Source of the DNA: Cardinalis cardinalis
Taxonomy: Eukaryota > Chordata > Aves > Passeriformes > Cardinalidae
Assembly: GCA_014549065.1 (NCBI GenBank)
Contig: JACDOX010000052.1
Location: 2,069,620 to 2,133,619, forward strand
DNA length: 64,000 bases
Reading direction: 5' to 3'
Notes under the pieces: generated by a model
Databases searched by the model: none
Seen by the model: the letters and a program-made list of their open reading frames with translations, nothing else
Told to the model about the DNA's origin: nothing
Part shown: positions 1 to 13,500 of the stretch, piece by piece
Layout of the letters: each line of letters opens with the position of its first letter
Numbering within the stretch: the first letter of the stretch is position 1
Position numbers and translations under genes: made by a program

Positions 1-1358
1 AAAAGCGACTAATGAAGTGCCACCTGGAACAGAACTTCAGTGACATTTCAGACATGTGAACTTTGAGTAATTCAGCAGAAATTCAGTTCAGTTGTTCTCT
101 GAACATTCTGCATCACCAGAGATAATAGTACTCTGGCAACCTGTATATTCCAAAGTATTAAGTATCTACATCACTGATTTCCCCACTTATATGCACACAT
201 TTTGATGCAATGATGTCAGAATCTTAGTCATTAAATGTAAAGAATTCTTACAATTCTTAATGGTAGCTGCTTGAGGACTAAGTTTCCAATTACCCATGAC
301 ACTTACATGATTACAGCGCTGTTGTTACATCACTCAATTGCACCACATCATTACTTTTAACCCTAACTGGAAGCCTGCAGCAAACTGCTGTGGAGAACTG
401 ATGAGGAGAGCAAGAAGGTGAGCTGAGCCACTTTATCTCACACCTGGTTCAAGNACGACTTAGCATCTGTGCAGTGCCTGGGGTGATGCTGTCTCAGTGA
501 TGAACAGAAGGGCAGCCACACCTATGTACAGAGATGTTAAGGCCTCACTCCCTTTTATCCATGCCTAACTCGACACTTACCTGAGTGTCTTTCCATTTTG
601 TAATAAAACTGTTCTCTATGTCCATTTGTTTGACTTGGTCTTCATTTATCTGTATAAATAAATAATTTTGGAGTGATTAATAACAGTTATGGCAACAATT
701 GCCAATACTGCCAATCATGTTCTCATAGAAGCAAGTATGCAAAATATTCTATCAGTCAGAAACAGCTCTTCATTGATGGGACTCATTATCATAAACTTCA
801 TGGAATATATATTGAAACAGAGAGGAATCAATGAAAAACTGCAGAACAATGTTGTAGTGGCACAGTCAGCTCCAAATCAAAATGGCTAATATAAATTGCT
901 GCTAGTAGTAGCTTTTCTATCCAATTGAATTTAACATTATTCCTGGGTCTAAGGAACACAACAAATTGTAATCACAGCTCAGACACTAAGAACACAAAAT
1001 CCTTCTGTGCTTCAGTTCTGATCAGGCCTATAAAATTTGATAAGAAGCAGTATTTTTAATAGTCATAATAAAAAAAAAAAAATTCCTAAATTTAGTAAGC
1101 TTTCGCCAGCAAGGAGAATGAGCATCATTTTGGAAAACAGTAGCTCACAGCATCCCATAAACAGTCTTTCCTACACAGGTTAAACTAACTGGGAAATAAA
1201 ATTTAAAGCAGGACAAGAAAAACATTCACTGAATTAGAGTTCCAAAACCCTGTAAATCCTCAGATCGTTGAACTAGTAGGAAGACCATTGTAAAGCAGAT
1301 TTTTCTATTTTTGAATCTCTAACAANTGAGCAGTTAGGATACATATAAAGATACGTAC
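1..1358. other. Intron downstream of the last exon in the window
   Basis: AT-rich sequence after the GTACGT donor. No ARAP2 exon, transposon or RNA gene was recognised. Short open frames such as 689-889 on the plus strand show no family similarity. Confidence 0.7.
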
Positions 1359-1506
1359 ATGAAAAAGTTGCACATAATTTTTAATTAGATCTTCAATTAC
1401 ATTGACTTCTTCACTGGTTTGGCCTCTAGTTTGAAATAAGCANGAGGAAAACACCACGGCTAAATTCTGAGGGTTCATTTGATTAATTTCAGAACACTTC
1501 TGCACC
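1359..1506 (-). CDS. ARAP2: ARAP2 exon: RhoGAP C-terminal helices
   Basis: Exon of 148 bp, residues 731-780. It encodes VQKCSEINQMNPQNLAVVFS, with the asparagine that RhoGAP domains conserve, then CLFQTRGQTSEEVNVIEDLI and KNYVQLFH. The unresolved base at 1443 does not matter: TCN is serine in all cases. The acceptor is TTCCTTCAATAG and the donor is GTACGT. It leaves in phase 0. It is the last ARAP2 exon in the window; the RA and PH5 exons are expected below position 1. Confidence 0.94.
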
Positions 1507-4500
1507 CTATTGAAGGAAAAATAAACATATTTGGATAGTTTCATTGTTCCTTTGATTGTCTGAGGCTCCTTTACAGAATATGGAGAGCACTTAAAAAAAG
1601 GTAACTATCTTAAATGCAATGAAAACATGTACTATTATTTATTTAATACTTTTATACTCTTTATTTCTCATTACAGAAATGAAAAATTTCTAACTGCATT
1701 TCAAGTGATATCAGAACTACTTAGAACAGAAAAAAATAAAACAAGACTAGAATACCTGAGTTACAAGGGACCTATAATGATCATCTAGTCCAACTGCTGG
1801 ATTGCTTAAGGGCTGACCAAAAGCTAAAGCATGTTGCTATGCGCACTGTCCAACTGCACTGACAGCCTTGGGCCATCCACCATCCCTCTAAAAAGCCTGT
1901 TACAATGTTTGACCACCCTTTNAGTAAGAAATCCTTCCTAGTGACAAGTTGGTACTTCTCTGGATGCAGTTTTGAATCATTTCNATGCACTCTACCACCA
2001 GATACCAGCACAGAGAAGAGATCAGCACCTCCTTCTCCCCTTCCCCTCCTCAGGAAGCTGCACAGAGCAATGAGGTCATCCCTCAGCCTCCTTTTCTCTG
2101 AAGCAGAAAACCCCAGAGTCCTCAGCCACTCCCCACAGGCAATTCCTTCCAGCCCTCTGACCAGCATTGCTGCCTTCCTCTGGACACATTCAAACACCTT
2201 AACATCCTTTAACTGCAGACCCCAGAACNGCACACAGTGCTCCAGGTGAGGCCAAATCAATGCCAAACACAGTTTCACTGTATTATGAAATACAAGTATA
2301 CCCTACAAACTCGAGATCAAAGAGCAAACAAAATGTGGAAGTTTTCATATCAGTTATGTTGTTCACATAACATGTCATTTTTTAGAGGCAAATACTTTAA
2401 ACTACCACAGAATTTTGGCCACTAAATGCATGAATTCATACTACTTTCAGAACAGATGCAACCTCATATTAGTATCTCTAACTGGACATGCTTAGAAACT
2501 TCTTAAATCCAATATGTAATACAATCTTTATCCAAACAATGGCACCAATCAATTTCATAATCACATAAATATTTTTAAATTACATTGGCTACATACCTGG
2601 CTATGTGCCATGATTTCTGAACACAGCATTCTGTAAAGAGAAGTTTCTACGTATTCTATACTCACTGCAATTCACCAAAAATATAATTTGACTTGTTCAA
2701 TAGATGATATAACATAGACCAGTACTATTTAACCTTGACACCTCAGAATCATCCTGTCAAATATTTTTTACAAATTTTCTACCCCTTATTTGATCTAGGA
2801 ATAAGTCATGACCTTTGATGCTTAAACTAGTTTGTATTTTGGATATTCTCTACTGCCACCTCAGTTGTAAAATGAAGCACTGATGAAAAACAGGAAGGGT
2901 AGGTAATTCTCAAAGTTATTATGTGCAAAACAGATTGTGGAGAAGGACATTTTCACTGAAAAAAATATTTTAATTTCAAGAACCATTTGCAACAATTCTC
3001 TGGAAGACTAGTAGACTGGAGTAAAATGAAATTGCCTAAAGAAGCTACATCAAAAATTACCCTACTTGGACACACACACTGGCAGCCCTCTCTCCCTGTA
3101 AGGCTGCTTCAATCCATTGATTTTTATAGATACCTACAGCTAAAAATATAACCAAAGAAAAAACACATTATCAATGAAAGGAATTCAAATGCAATTAATT
3201 GCTGCAACTAGATAAGTTTTTGTGATTACTGGTGAATGAAACAAGCCACATTTCATATATTGTAGAGTTATACTGAGAACACATTATAATAATTTCTGTG
3301 CTACAATGCTTTATTTGCAATGACCTGTAAAGATGTTCAATTAAAGCAGCCAAAGTTGCTCTATTGATTGGTGGAAGACTCTGAATAAAAGCTCTGTACT
3401 TCCTCACACGCTCCTTTTCATTCTGCGTATCTGCCAGAAAATAATAATCATTGAGCATTAATAACAATGCACACTAAAAACCAACAGCAGTTCTCATTAA
3501 CTGTATCAGCAGCATCTAGTCTTTTAAAATTACTATTTACCAAATCAACTTCTTCTTCATAAAGGCAATGCTGAAAATATACTATTAAAAAAGTCTACTA
3601 TTGTACACCAGTTCAGGGAAACACCAATAAAGAGGGAGAGTTCTACATTCAAGCACCATTTGCCACTGTTTATGACTAAAGGCCAGAACAGCAATTGCAT
3701 TTTCTCTCAAAGTATATTTAATCTGTAGTTTGTGCATGCAAAATGTGTGAGTGCAATTCCATATGCACAAGCGCAAATGTATTTCTAAGAGTTCCCAGCA
3801 ATGAGAAAGGAAAAGACCTTTTCATATTTTAAATATTTACTGGAAAAGTGTCTGAGGGCACAAAGTAGTTTAAGGATCTAAGCATCTATAAGGCTGATTA
3901 GAGGAGAACAAGGGGAAAGGGCTGGTAAATAAGTTACATACAGCTNAACAATGGCAAGGCCAATGGCAGGAATTCCAGTTTTGGGAATGAAAATATCTGA
4001 AACACAACCACAGCTTTCTACCTTAAGTATGCCTCACTGTGCTGCCCCCTTATGCTCAGGGCATATACAAAGTTAATGTAGACTGCATTTAGTTAGCTGG
4101 CTTTTCTCTCTCAGTCCCCTGCTTCTCNCAAGTTTCTGAAAAGAAAGCACAGAAATCTTCTGGCTGATTGATGGTGCGCTCCACTAAGTACGGACTGTGT
4201 TTTGGTTTCTTTGGTGATTGGAAGAAAAAGTAAATAACAAAGCAACAATTTAAAGGCCTTCTACTCCATTTTCTTAAATCTTTNAGTCTTCCTAGAAGTA
4301 TCCTCTGTATCACTTAACAGGACAGGATTTTCTGTTGTAAAGCTGAAGTAGAATTGTAGCCATGTGTACAGATCAGGAAGGGGAATCACTGTAACACCAT
4401 TAAAAAGAGCTGACAAATCTAAACTGCCTCAGAACTTCNGTTTTCTGATGCAATTAATCATGTGGTAAGTGAATAAACTCTTAATACTTTTTCCTCTACT

Positions 4501-7500
4501 CTTTGAAATTGAGTTTAAAGGTCAAAAATGTGTAATATTGATAATATTTTAATTTCCTGAAAGTCTAGTGGCTCATATTAAAGCAACATCCATATATTTG
4601 AACTTAAATAAAATCAAAGAGGAATATGCTTGAATATCTCTTTATAAAAAGACAAAATGCGCCACACAGAAATATGCCTATGTGACTCCTATGCATTCAG
4701 ATAGAAACTGACCTTCTGTCAGCATTTCCCANGCATCTCTTACTGCTGTGCCTGCAATTTTATAGCACAGTTTGGCAGGGAAACCACTTGNTTCTTGCAG
4801 TTTGCAAATATTGCAATATAGAAACTAACATTTTAAAAGAACATTATAAAAATCATCTCTTATTAACATGTGTCTATTAGCAACCATGCCCCAAATATTT
4901 TTTTCCTCACTACATNGTTTTGCCAGTTATGAAATAACATGGGTTGACACAGGGTAAGTAAATTAACACCCCCCCTCAAATTTGATACTGAAAATGTATA
5001 TATAACCTTTATTGTATGGAATGTTATTGAATACCTTACCTAATGCAGAGATCCAGAATGGATAAAGTTCTTTAGTCAGAAGTGCATCATCTATTTGAGA
5101 AAGAAAACTTTTTAGTACATCTGTCACATCTTCAAGTTGATGTTTCCCTGCTCTTAGTTTAACACTTCTTGCATCTTTTTTGAAGCTTTCCAGCAGTTCA
5201 GCCACNTTGGAAGAATCACCATCCTTAAGATAGATTTGCTTGCTACCTAAACCTAAGACACAAAAATACAGGATAGAAAAATAAATGAATGTAAAATTAA
5301 GTATTCTTTCAAAAATCCCAGCCATCATTATATGAAAATNATATGTGAATGCCAAACAATTATATGTGCTTGCATTTCCTAACAGTATCTTTCTGATCTT
5401 GTACTCATACTCCCTTTCTTAGTGAAAACATTGCCAAGTCTTCTTATACCCAATTAGACCTCTTTGCAAAAATACTCATCATAATAGTAAGCAAGCCTAG
5501 GATCACTATTTCAAGAGTATTCTAAAGGCATTTCAAATCCCCAAATCTCTTTAGGGCTTGCTAAAACAGTACTTTTGAAAGGCATAGTAAAGAGAAGAAG
5601 TTTTGATGATAGATATTATATTGCACATAAAACACAGCTGCTTTCATGAGAAAACTCCTTTTATTTTATTACTCTATGGATGAACTCATCTTAAGACTCA
5701 AAGTATTGTTGCATTCATCCAACCTGAAATATTTTATTCTTAAAATCNTCAAGTCAGTAGAAAATACCCTTTTTTCTGATTTTTCTCATGTTCTGGAAGA
5801 CATCAGTCAGCTACTATCCCTATATGTAAAAAAAAAAGACTAAAATAAAATTAAAAAGAAAACATATAGCTTAAAATGAAGTCATGACTACCTTTAGTCA
5901 TTGCATATGTTATTGTAGTCAATTTTTTTTTCAAAACTTGAGTTCTATTGCTAATAATTAAAAATAATTTAGCAAAAGCTTTTTTTCTTACTTTTAGGCA
6001 CTAGATGTAACCCCAATACTGCTATTTACAATAGAGCAGTGTTGCCCTATCCAAAGATTATTTCGTTAAACTTCAATGACTCAAATAGAAATTAGGTGCT
6101 CTCATACTGACAGAGGTTACAGACACATCTATACCAAAGACAGGTCTGTACAGGGTTGATATGCATGTAGCAATCTCACAAGAAACTCATGAATTTGCAG
6201 TAGTAAAAGGATACAAACATCATCTGCATATAACCTAATGCCAGGGAAAGTTATGCTGGCCAAATTTACCTAAATATATGGTAACCAACTAATCCTCAGG
6301 TNATTTCAGTGAAAAAGCAGCAGCCTAAGACTGAACTCAACTCCACAGTTAATGCCAGCTTCCAAGATGTATTCAGACCACAGCTTTTCCAGATTTGCAG
6401 AGTTTATTCTCTAGGCTGAGTTGCCTGCACTGGGGCAGTGGATCCCGAGGCTAAGTTTCATAAGGCAAACAGTGCAATATTCAAAATAGAAAAGTGTCCA
6501 CAAAGGGCATTTACCAAGCTGTATTTCCCCAAAATGGCCATCTCAGCTGTGTGGTAGTATATTGAACCATCTCATTAAAGAATGTCAAGGTTAATGAGGG
6601 GCACTTTACTTTAAGTAATATATAAACTCCTTCAATACGACCTGGTGCTCGAGGCACTTCTGTATTATACAAATGATCTTAACTTGAATAAAATCCACTC
6701 TACTTACCATACTGTGTAACAAACGCTATGCAGCTGTTCACTATAATAGGGACATCATTTTTGCTGAGCTGCTGATCTTGTAGTGCATTACCATCTGTAC
6801 CTGCTGCTTTTTCAATTGCAGTATACCAGACCATGAAATCCTGCTTTGTATGGCCATGGATGTATAGCGTTCTGAAAATTATAAAAACATTTTGAGTTCA
6901 GGAAAGAAATGAAAAACTGATGTTATTGCACCATGGCAACAAAGCAGATGTTCAGAAAAGGAAAAAAAATATATATATACTTGGAGCAAGACATCAAGGC
7001 ACCATTCACCACATAAAGCTGTGATGGTGGTCTATTGTTACAGCATCTTTTTTTTTTCTTCCAAATTCATTTGTATTACCAGTGCCATAAAAAATGAAAG
7101 AAGATCCACAAACACTGTCACAACCCCTTTGAAAGCACCTGCCAACATTTTAATTACTCTTCTTCAGTCTTGCTCCTACATTATGGATTCATACGTCCTA
7201 ACCACGGTTAAGAAGGAAATAAATTTAGAGACAACTTTCAACACGGTAAAAAGCTGTCCTTCTTTTCTATTCACACCCCAAAACACCCCAGACACCCACC
7301 AACCTCTTCTATAGAGTAGCTGAGACATACTGAACTCCCCTCCTTACACAAGTATCAAAATGATCACTCANTACCACAAAGCTAAGGAACATATATGAAA
7401 AACCTATAAACTGATGTGGAATAAATTAATGCAACAACTTTGCCTGTATCTCAAAGTTCAGCCTTTTTCTGACTCTTTTATTTAAGCACGCTACAGTAAT

Positions 7501-10500
7501 CTCCTGTGTGCCTCCCTGACAAGCTAGCTTCTAAGAGAAAATACCAAAATTGGAAAGTTTAAGGGGGTATGTCCAACCATATGTATGTGAGCAATAAACA
7601 GCTGTTTAAAGTGTTAAAATAGTAAGCAAACTTTTGTACATATGTTGCCATCGTCTACTAAAGAAANGAAAGGAATCAATTTTCTCTAATGACCATTTAT
7701 TTGCTAATTAGGGTAAGTCAAAATGCTCTACTGAACTTCTATAAAAACAATTTCATGTAAATAGGAAATACATTTATTTTTATTATTTCATTTTTGGAGG
7801 GGGCGGCATTTTATATGATTAATTTCATTTCATTTTGCCAATATCTTTCAATTTTGCCTCTATAAATGTTTCCATTCTAGCACTCCTGTCTTGGTAGGAA
7901 GTGGGGATGCAGTCAACGTATTACACACAAACAGTCAGGATCCTAACTTTTGTCAGGATCCACCATACAGACCGAGCCATACAGCAGCAGAGTAGATGAC
8001 ACTAAAATATTTCATTCCACTGAACCACTTTTTTAGGAAGTCTTTACTTCATTACTTCAAAAGTCATGTTAACTACCATATATGCCTTTATAGCAGAAAC
8101 ACAGCCCCCCTCTTCCACTGAGGAAAAAAAAATTTTTTTGCAGCAAAATGAGTGAGCCTAATTCAGTGCTGTCCAAAGTTTCCTTAAGACTTGTCAAAAC
8201 AGGTAGTTCTCAATCAATGCCTTCTAAAGAAAACATCACCACATTTTCTGGTATTGCTACTGCCATATACATGTAAGGAAAGTAAAAGGTTAGGAGTAGA
8301 AAAAAGTTTGACAGTACAAGATACTCTACTCATTTCCTACTATTATTCACAGATCAGAAGAGGTGAGGACAATGATTTATAAAAGATTTATGGTGCTTTC
8401 CAACACAAGAAATGTACATATATATGCATATTACTGGGTGTTTATTTCCCCTGCAGAACAGCAGGACTCACATTACCGTATTATGCAAAAGGATAAATGG
8501 AAGTCTCAACAGATTTTTTTTTATCCAAAGAATTATGATCTATACAGGAAGCACATACTGTAAAGTGAAAATATTATTACTTCTAAACAAGAAAAGGGCA
8601 ACTCTGCTGCATATCAATGAATTGATACCAGAGGAGGAGAGAAAAAATACTGTACTGAACTTCAAAGGTCACATGAACTTATCAGCATTTTTCACAGAGA
8701 TACGAAAGTCTAATCATGTGCCTGTCAATCAATTGTTGTGATATATGAAATACCTAAACTATGTGGAAAAGATCACCTTGTATTTTATGGATCTTTCCAT
8801 CTTCCCCTCAATGTATCACATTAGAAAAAAGATTTCAGAAGTACAAAGTGATGATGTTCTCATTGTTTTCTAAAATTCCAGAAGCTGTTGAGCTCAATTC
8901 AGTTACAGAGGAAGAGTGTACTTAATAATTAGCAAAAAAATGTGGTTTTTGTTTAAGTTGTAATCCCAAGGGACCAAAACAGGTATGAAAGAGAAGTTGC
9001 TGGTAAGAAATATAAATATAAAAAACATACCGCTATCATGGAACCTGAATTGTTCATAGAAGGCAACTAATNATTTTTGAAAAAATTATACTTGCCCAGT
9101 CAAAAATCTCCAGAGTGGCAGCATCAAAAAGTACGATAAATGAGAGACAAATTTTCACTGCAATACCACAAGAGCAAAGAAGGGAGAAAAAAAAGATTTA
9201 ACTAGTGCCAGACACATTTCAGAACTCAGTCAATTTCCCATGGAAGTAGCTTAAAAAGCTCATCTCAAACCTCAATAATTTTTGGCTGCGAGAGAACACA
9301 CCTGGAATAAATTTAAATCAGAAAAATAAAAAACAATTTAGAAATAAGATGTTTAAAGCAGTCCTTCTCAGTTTAGTCCTTTTAGAGAAATGTAACAATT
9401 ATTTTTTCCCCTAATTGGAAATGATTTTTTTATCTACTTGAACCTGGAAGTAATGAAGAGGAAAGGGGAAATAATTTCCAGCAGAAGAGGAGAACTCTTC
9501 TAGAAAACAGCAGAAGTCTTCGACAGAAGTTCATGAAACAATGGAGATAACTTTGCAGATTTAATTTCTATGTTTATCTCTTTCACAGAGTTTTCAGAGA
9601 GAATTAATAACAAATACATGCGTTTCTCACTGAACTAATGGTCATTATCAAAATAAAAAGTAATATTAAATCCAAGTTTTAAGACTAAGCATAAACACAG
9701 GCTGAAATACAGTGANGTCCCATGTAGCACAAAACTGAGGAATTTAAAGAGTTTATANAAGTAATCATATTTGAAAAAATTTATACAGTAATGTTTATGA
9801 AGATCTACCATGCAGATTACCAATTATTTTCCATACACTCAAGCAAAATGCATTCCTTCAATACAAATGCACTGCCTTCTATAGTATGTTTACACATGTG
9901 CTATTTTTTNAGTTCTAAAAATTGATAAAGATCTCACATTTCATAACAAATAGTTAGCAAAAATGACAACATGGTGAAAAATGGCAGAATTTTTGCTATA
10001 TTGTGTGAAGCACATAGAGTCCATAGCCAAGAAATTAATAATTTAAGTACTCAAACAAGCAAGGTAGCCTGCCAACGCAGATTTCTGCCCTAGTGAATTG
10101 AGAGAATTGAATTGGCACAAGTGACTGCAGCAGATCAATAAGTCTCAACATTAAGGAAGCTACCATTACCTACCCAGCTTTATTGTTGAGTACCAGCACA
10201 TCCTTCTGCCCCAGCAGTCAGACAACAAANGTAACCACGCTCCATCCACAAGAGTGCAAAGGCTTCTCTTTAACCCATCCTGCAAAGTCCCTTACGTTCA
10301 GCTATGTCTATAAGCTTTGTTGCACAGCTGTGCAATGGGAAAGCAGTGCTAATAAGAGATTTTGGGTAAGGTGGGCAGGGAGAGTGAGACACAGACATTG
10401 GCACAACTTAGTGCCCTCTGGCAATTCCCACAAGATTGTAATAACTCACCTGTCTGAAAACAGAGGTACGAAGAAAGTAAATATTGATATAAAATTGTTT

Positions 10501-13500
10501 GGCATAATCAAATTGCAACTGAAGCATGGATATTCCATTAAAATTTTTCTTCAAGCAATATTTAATCAAGGGATCCTTCAAAAGGTCTTCCATCCAGCAC
10601 ACCATATTGGAAGCACAAGTCGGTTCATCTGACTCTTAAGTTTACATTAATTCTGGATTTTAGAATTTTGTGCCCATAACTGGATTTTATGAGAAAACTT
10701 ACTGCTATCATCAAAGGGTTAAGAAGAAAGCATTGAATGAACCATCAGCCCAAAGAAATTGTGCCAGTATGTAGGGAAGGTTTATTATCCATAATAAGAA
10801 AGAGCAAACTACATCAGAAGCATAACAGGATAAAAAAAAAGCACCATCTGGATTACATTATGGTCTGAAAACATTCACTGACACCTGAGAGCTTAAATTA
10901 TTTCAGAAAAATGTAAGAAATGTTTGAAACGGAACTACCAGTATAACTGTTTCTTTAAAACTTAGCATTAGAGATTTTGCATTACATTCTACATACAGAA
11001 GATACATTTAAAAACTATAAAGATGTTTTCGGACAACTTCCTTCTTTTCATCATGCAGATCCCTCTGTTGGCCTCTGCTGAACTACACAGGAGTAGCTGT
11101 TTCACCACTATGCCATGCAACTTCTGTTTGGATGGCATATTATTGATAGCAACAGGAGGTCAAGTATCACCAGGCACTACAAGCATTTTAAAAATGCAGA
11201 GATCAAGGGAAAAAAATCCAGACTGAATATGGATCAAATCAGAGGACACCTCTGTGACAAAGGGAAGCTTCAAATACAGAAAACCTTAAAATGGTTTGCC
11301 ACTTCTAGCAAGAAGTCAAGGAGCATTTCAACTACGAAACTAGAATATTTCAGCTATGAAAGTCAAAGCAAGAAGAGGCAAATGGCCATCTGATTAGGGT
11401 GTAAAACTATACAGCACAGCGCTGTGAGAAGTCAAGATTTCCAGCTGAGTTAGATACAGCTTTAGCAGTCCAGGCAATATGCTCCAATAGAGACCAGAAT
11501 GTAATAAAATTCTAGTAGGTGTTAAAAAAAGTGTGTTCTGTAATTTACTTTAGTGAAGATACACAAACACAAGCATTAAAATGCATAAGATCTGAAAAAA
11601 AAATGTAAAATTAAAAGTCATCTAGAATTATCGTGAAAATTTACATTTAGCTTCAAAACGCTGAGTACACTGAGCCTCAAAAAAGACAACATACTTCAAA
11701 AGAGAAGCAGTCTTGTGGCTTCAGAAATCTTTTAGTGTGGTTCAGCCTCTGATGATATGCTATTACCTGGTATGATTGCCACCTCTTATTTCTGAGCTGA
11801 TAGACATCATCAGCTGAACATGTCATACAAAGAATAAATGAACAGCAGGGTGCCAAGCAGAAAGCAGGGTAAAGGAAGAGGCAGCAAAAAAAAAGAAAAT
11901 ATAGGAGTGGATTGTTTTAATATCTAAGACATTTTGGGAAAATCTCACATGCCTTTTTTGGTAGTATTTTGTATTTTATACAAGCTCTAAAGTACTATGT
12001 ATGTTATGTCCCAAAATTAATTGTAAATTCTTCTTCTGAGTAGATATGTATCAGATTAATGTTGCTTTTTAAATCCAAAATTTATTATCTTTTTAGGAAT
12101 CAAGAATTCATAGATTTATTACATTGTAATAATTTCAACAGTAAGACTTCAAGTTTTTATAGTTTCTGAAAATGTTTACTTGCATATGCAATCATTCTTA
12201 AGTGAGAAGTCCATTTATAACAACTGAAGTCATTCTTTTACCTAATTAAAAGAAAAGGTGTGAGACAGAAAGATATAATACATGTAAATGTGTGAATTTC
12301 CCTAATTAATCAGTCCAAAGACTGAGACTTGAAACAAAAGGCATAAGTATTTGTAAGAAATGGAAAGTCAGTAGAAAAATACCTCAAGGAATTTTCATAA
12401 AAGTTTCTAATAAAATTTAATGAGACACTTTAGGAAATTAACCACATTTATTTTTTTATGCAAAGGACAGTGGCTTTTTTGGTTTGGTTTATGCTTGTTG
12501 GGTTGCTTTTTTCTGCCAAACTTTTCCTAATTCTGGAAAAATCTTACTTGTTTAACTTAATTCTTTCAATACTACTCTTTATTTATTTTATAATTTATCC
12601 TGCATTTAAGGGACTAACAAATTAACAAGAAAGTCATCAGCTACACAGAGTCTCTTCCAAGTGATCAATCTGTGCCAAAGTTGACATTAGACAAGCACNG
12701 ATACAAAATAACAGACAGAATAGGAAAACCTAGAGACTGAGATTTCATTTAGCAGATGCTGATGACATCTCAAGGATATTAATTTATCTAGAGCTTGAAG
12801 GAGCACAAAGAGGATTAGTGGCTTTATTTCCACTTACAGTAATTGAGTCTAAAGACAAAGGTTTTTAGATTTCATATTTAATCATCTTCCACACACACAT
12901 TAAATTGCTTATCATTTTAAGATGCCATCTCATACAACTGCACTCTACACCTGGATAGTTTTGAAGCGTATCCTAAAAAACAACCATCATGACAAAGCCT
13001 ATAGAACCATATGGCTTTCAATGCTTAAGATAATGTGAAGACTGTGCATTAATTTTTTTATGGCAGACTTTAGTGAAGAAAAATTAAATATATTCATGTC
13101 CACTTTAAATCAGCCACTGCCCCTGCTGAAATTATTTTCAAACAGTCCAGAATTTCCCTTAAACTACTAGAGTGGTTCAGGGAAAACCTACCNTCACTTG
13201 AAAGAAATATTCTAATGAAATAAATAATAAACCCTGACTTGGAGCTAAAATTTTTGCTCAGCATTAATACCTAAGAAATTACATGCATGGTTTATATCCA
13301 TCTTTGGACTAACCTTGACTAGGATACATCAGGTTCCCTGTTTGGTGTATGCAGCTTACTTAACACTGCATCTGTCAATATGCTTTTTTGAAAAAAATAA
13401 ACACAAACCAAAACAAATCAAGCCAACAAACAAAACCACAAAACAAAACAGAACCCCCCCTCCAAAAAGACAAGAAAAAGTGTTTCCTTCTAACCTGCAT

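Noticed and set aside
1905..2249. 114-codon plus-strand frame
   Set aside because: It is the opposite strand of the minus-strand CR1 copy.
4089..4313. Lysine-rich minus-strand frame between two RhoGAP exons
   Set aside because: The flanking exons join directly in phase; inclusion would break the RhoGAP fold and no matching family was recognised.
10183..10632. 149-codon plus-strand frame and the opposing frame at 10408-10605
   Set aside because: No recognisable domain; an exon-like CTGTTTTCAG on the minus strand has no partner that keeps the ARAP2 frame, and ARAP2 is complete without it.
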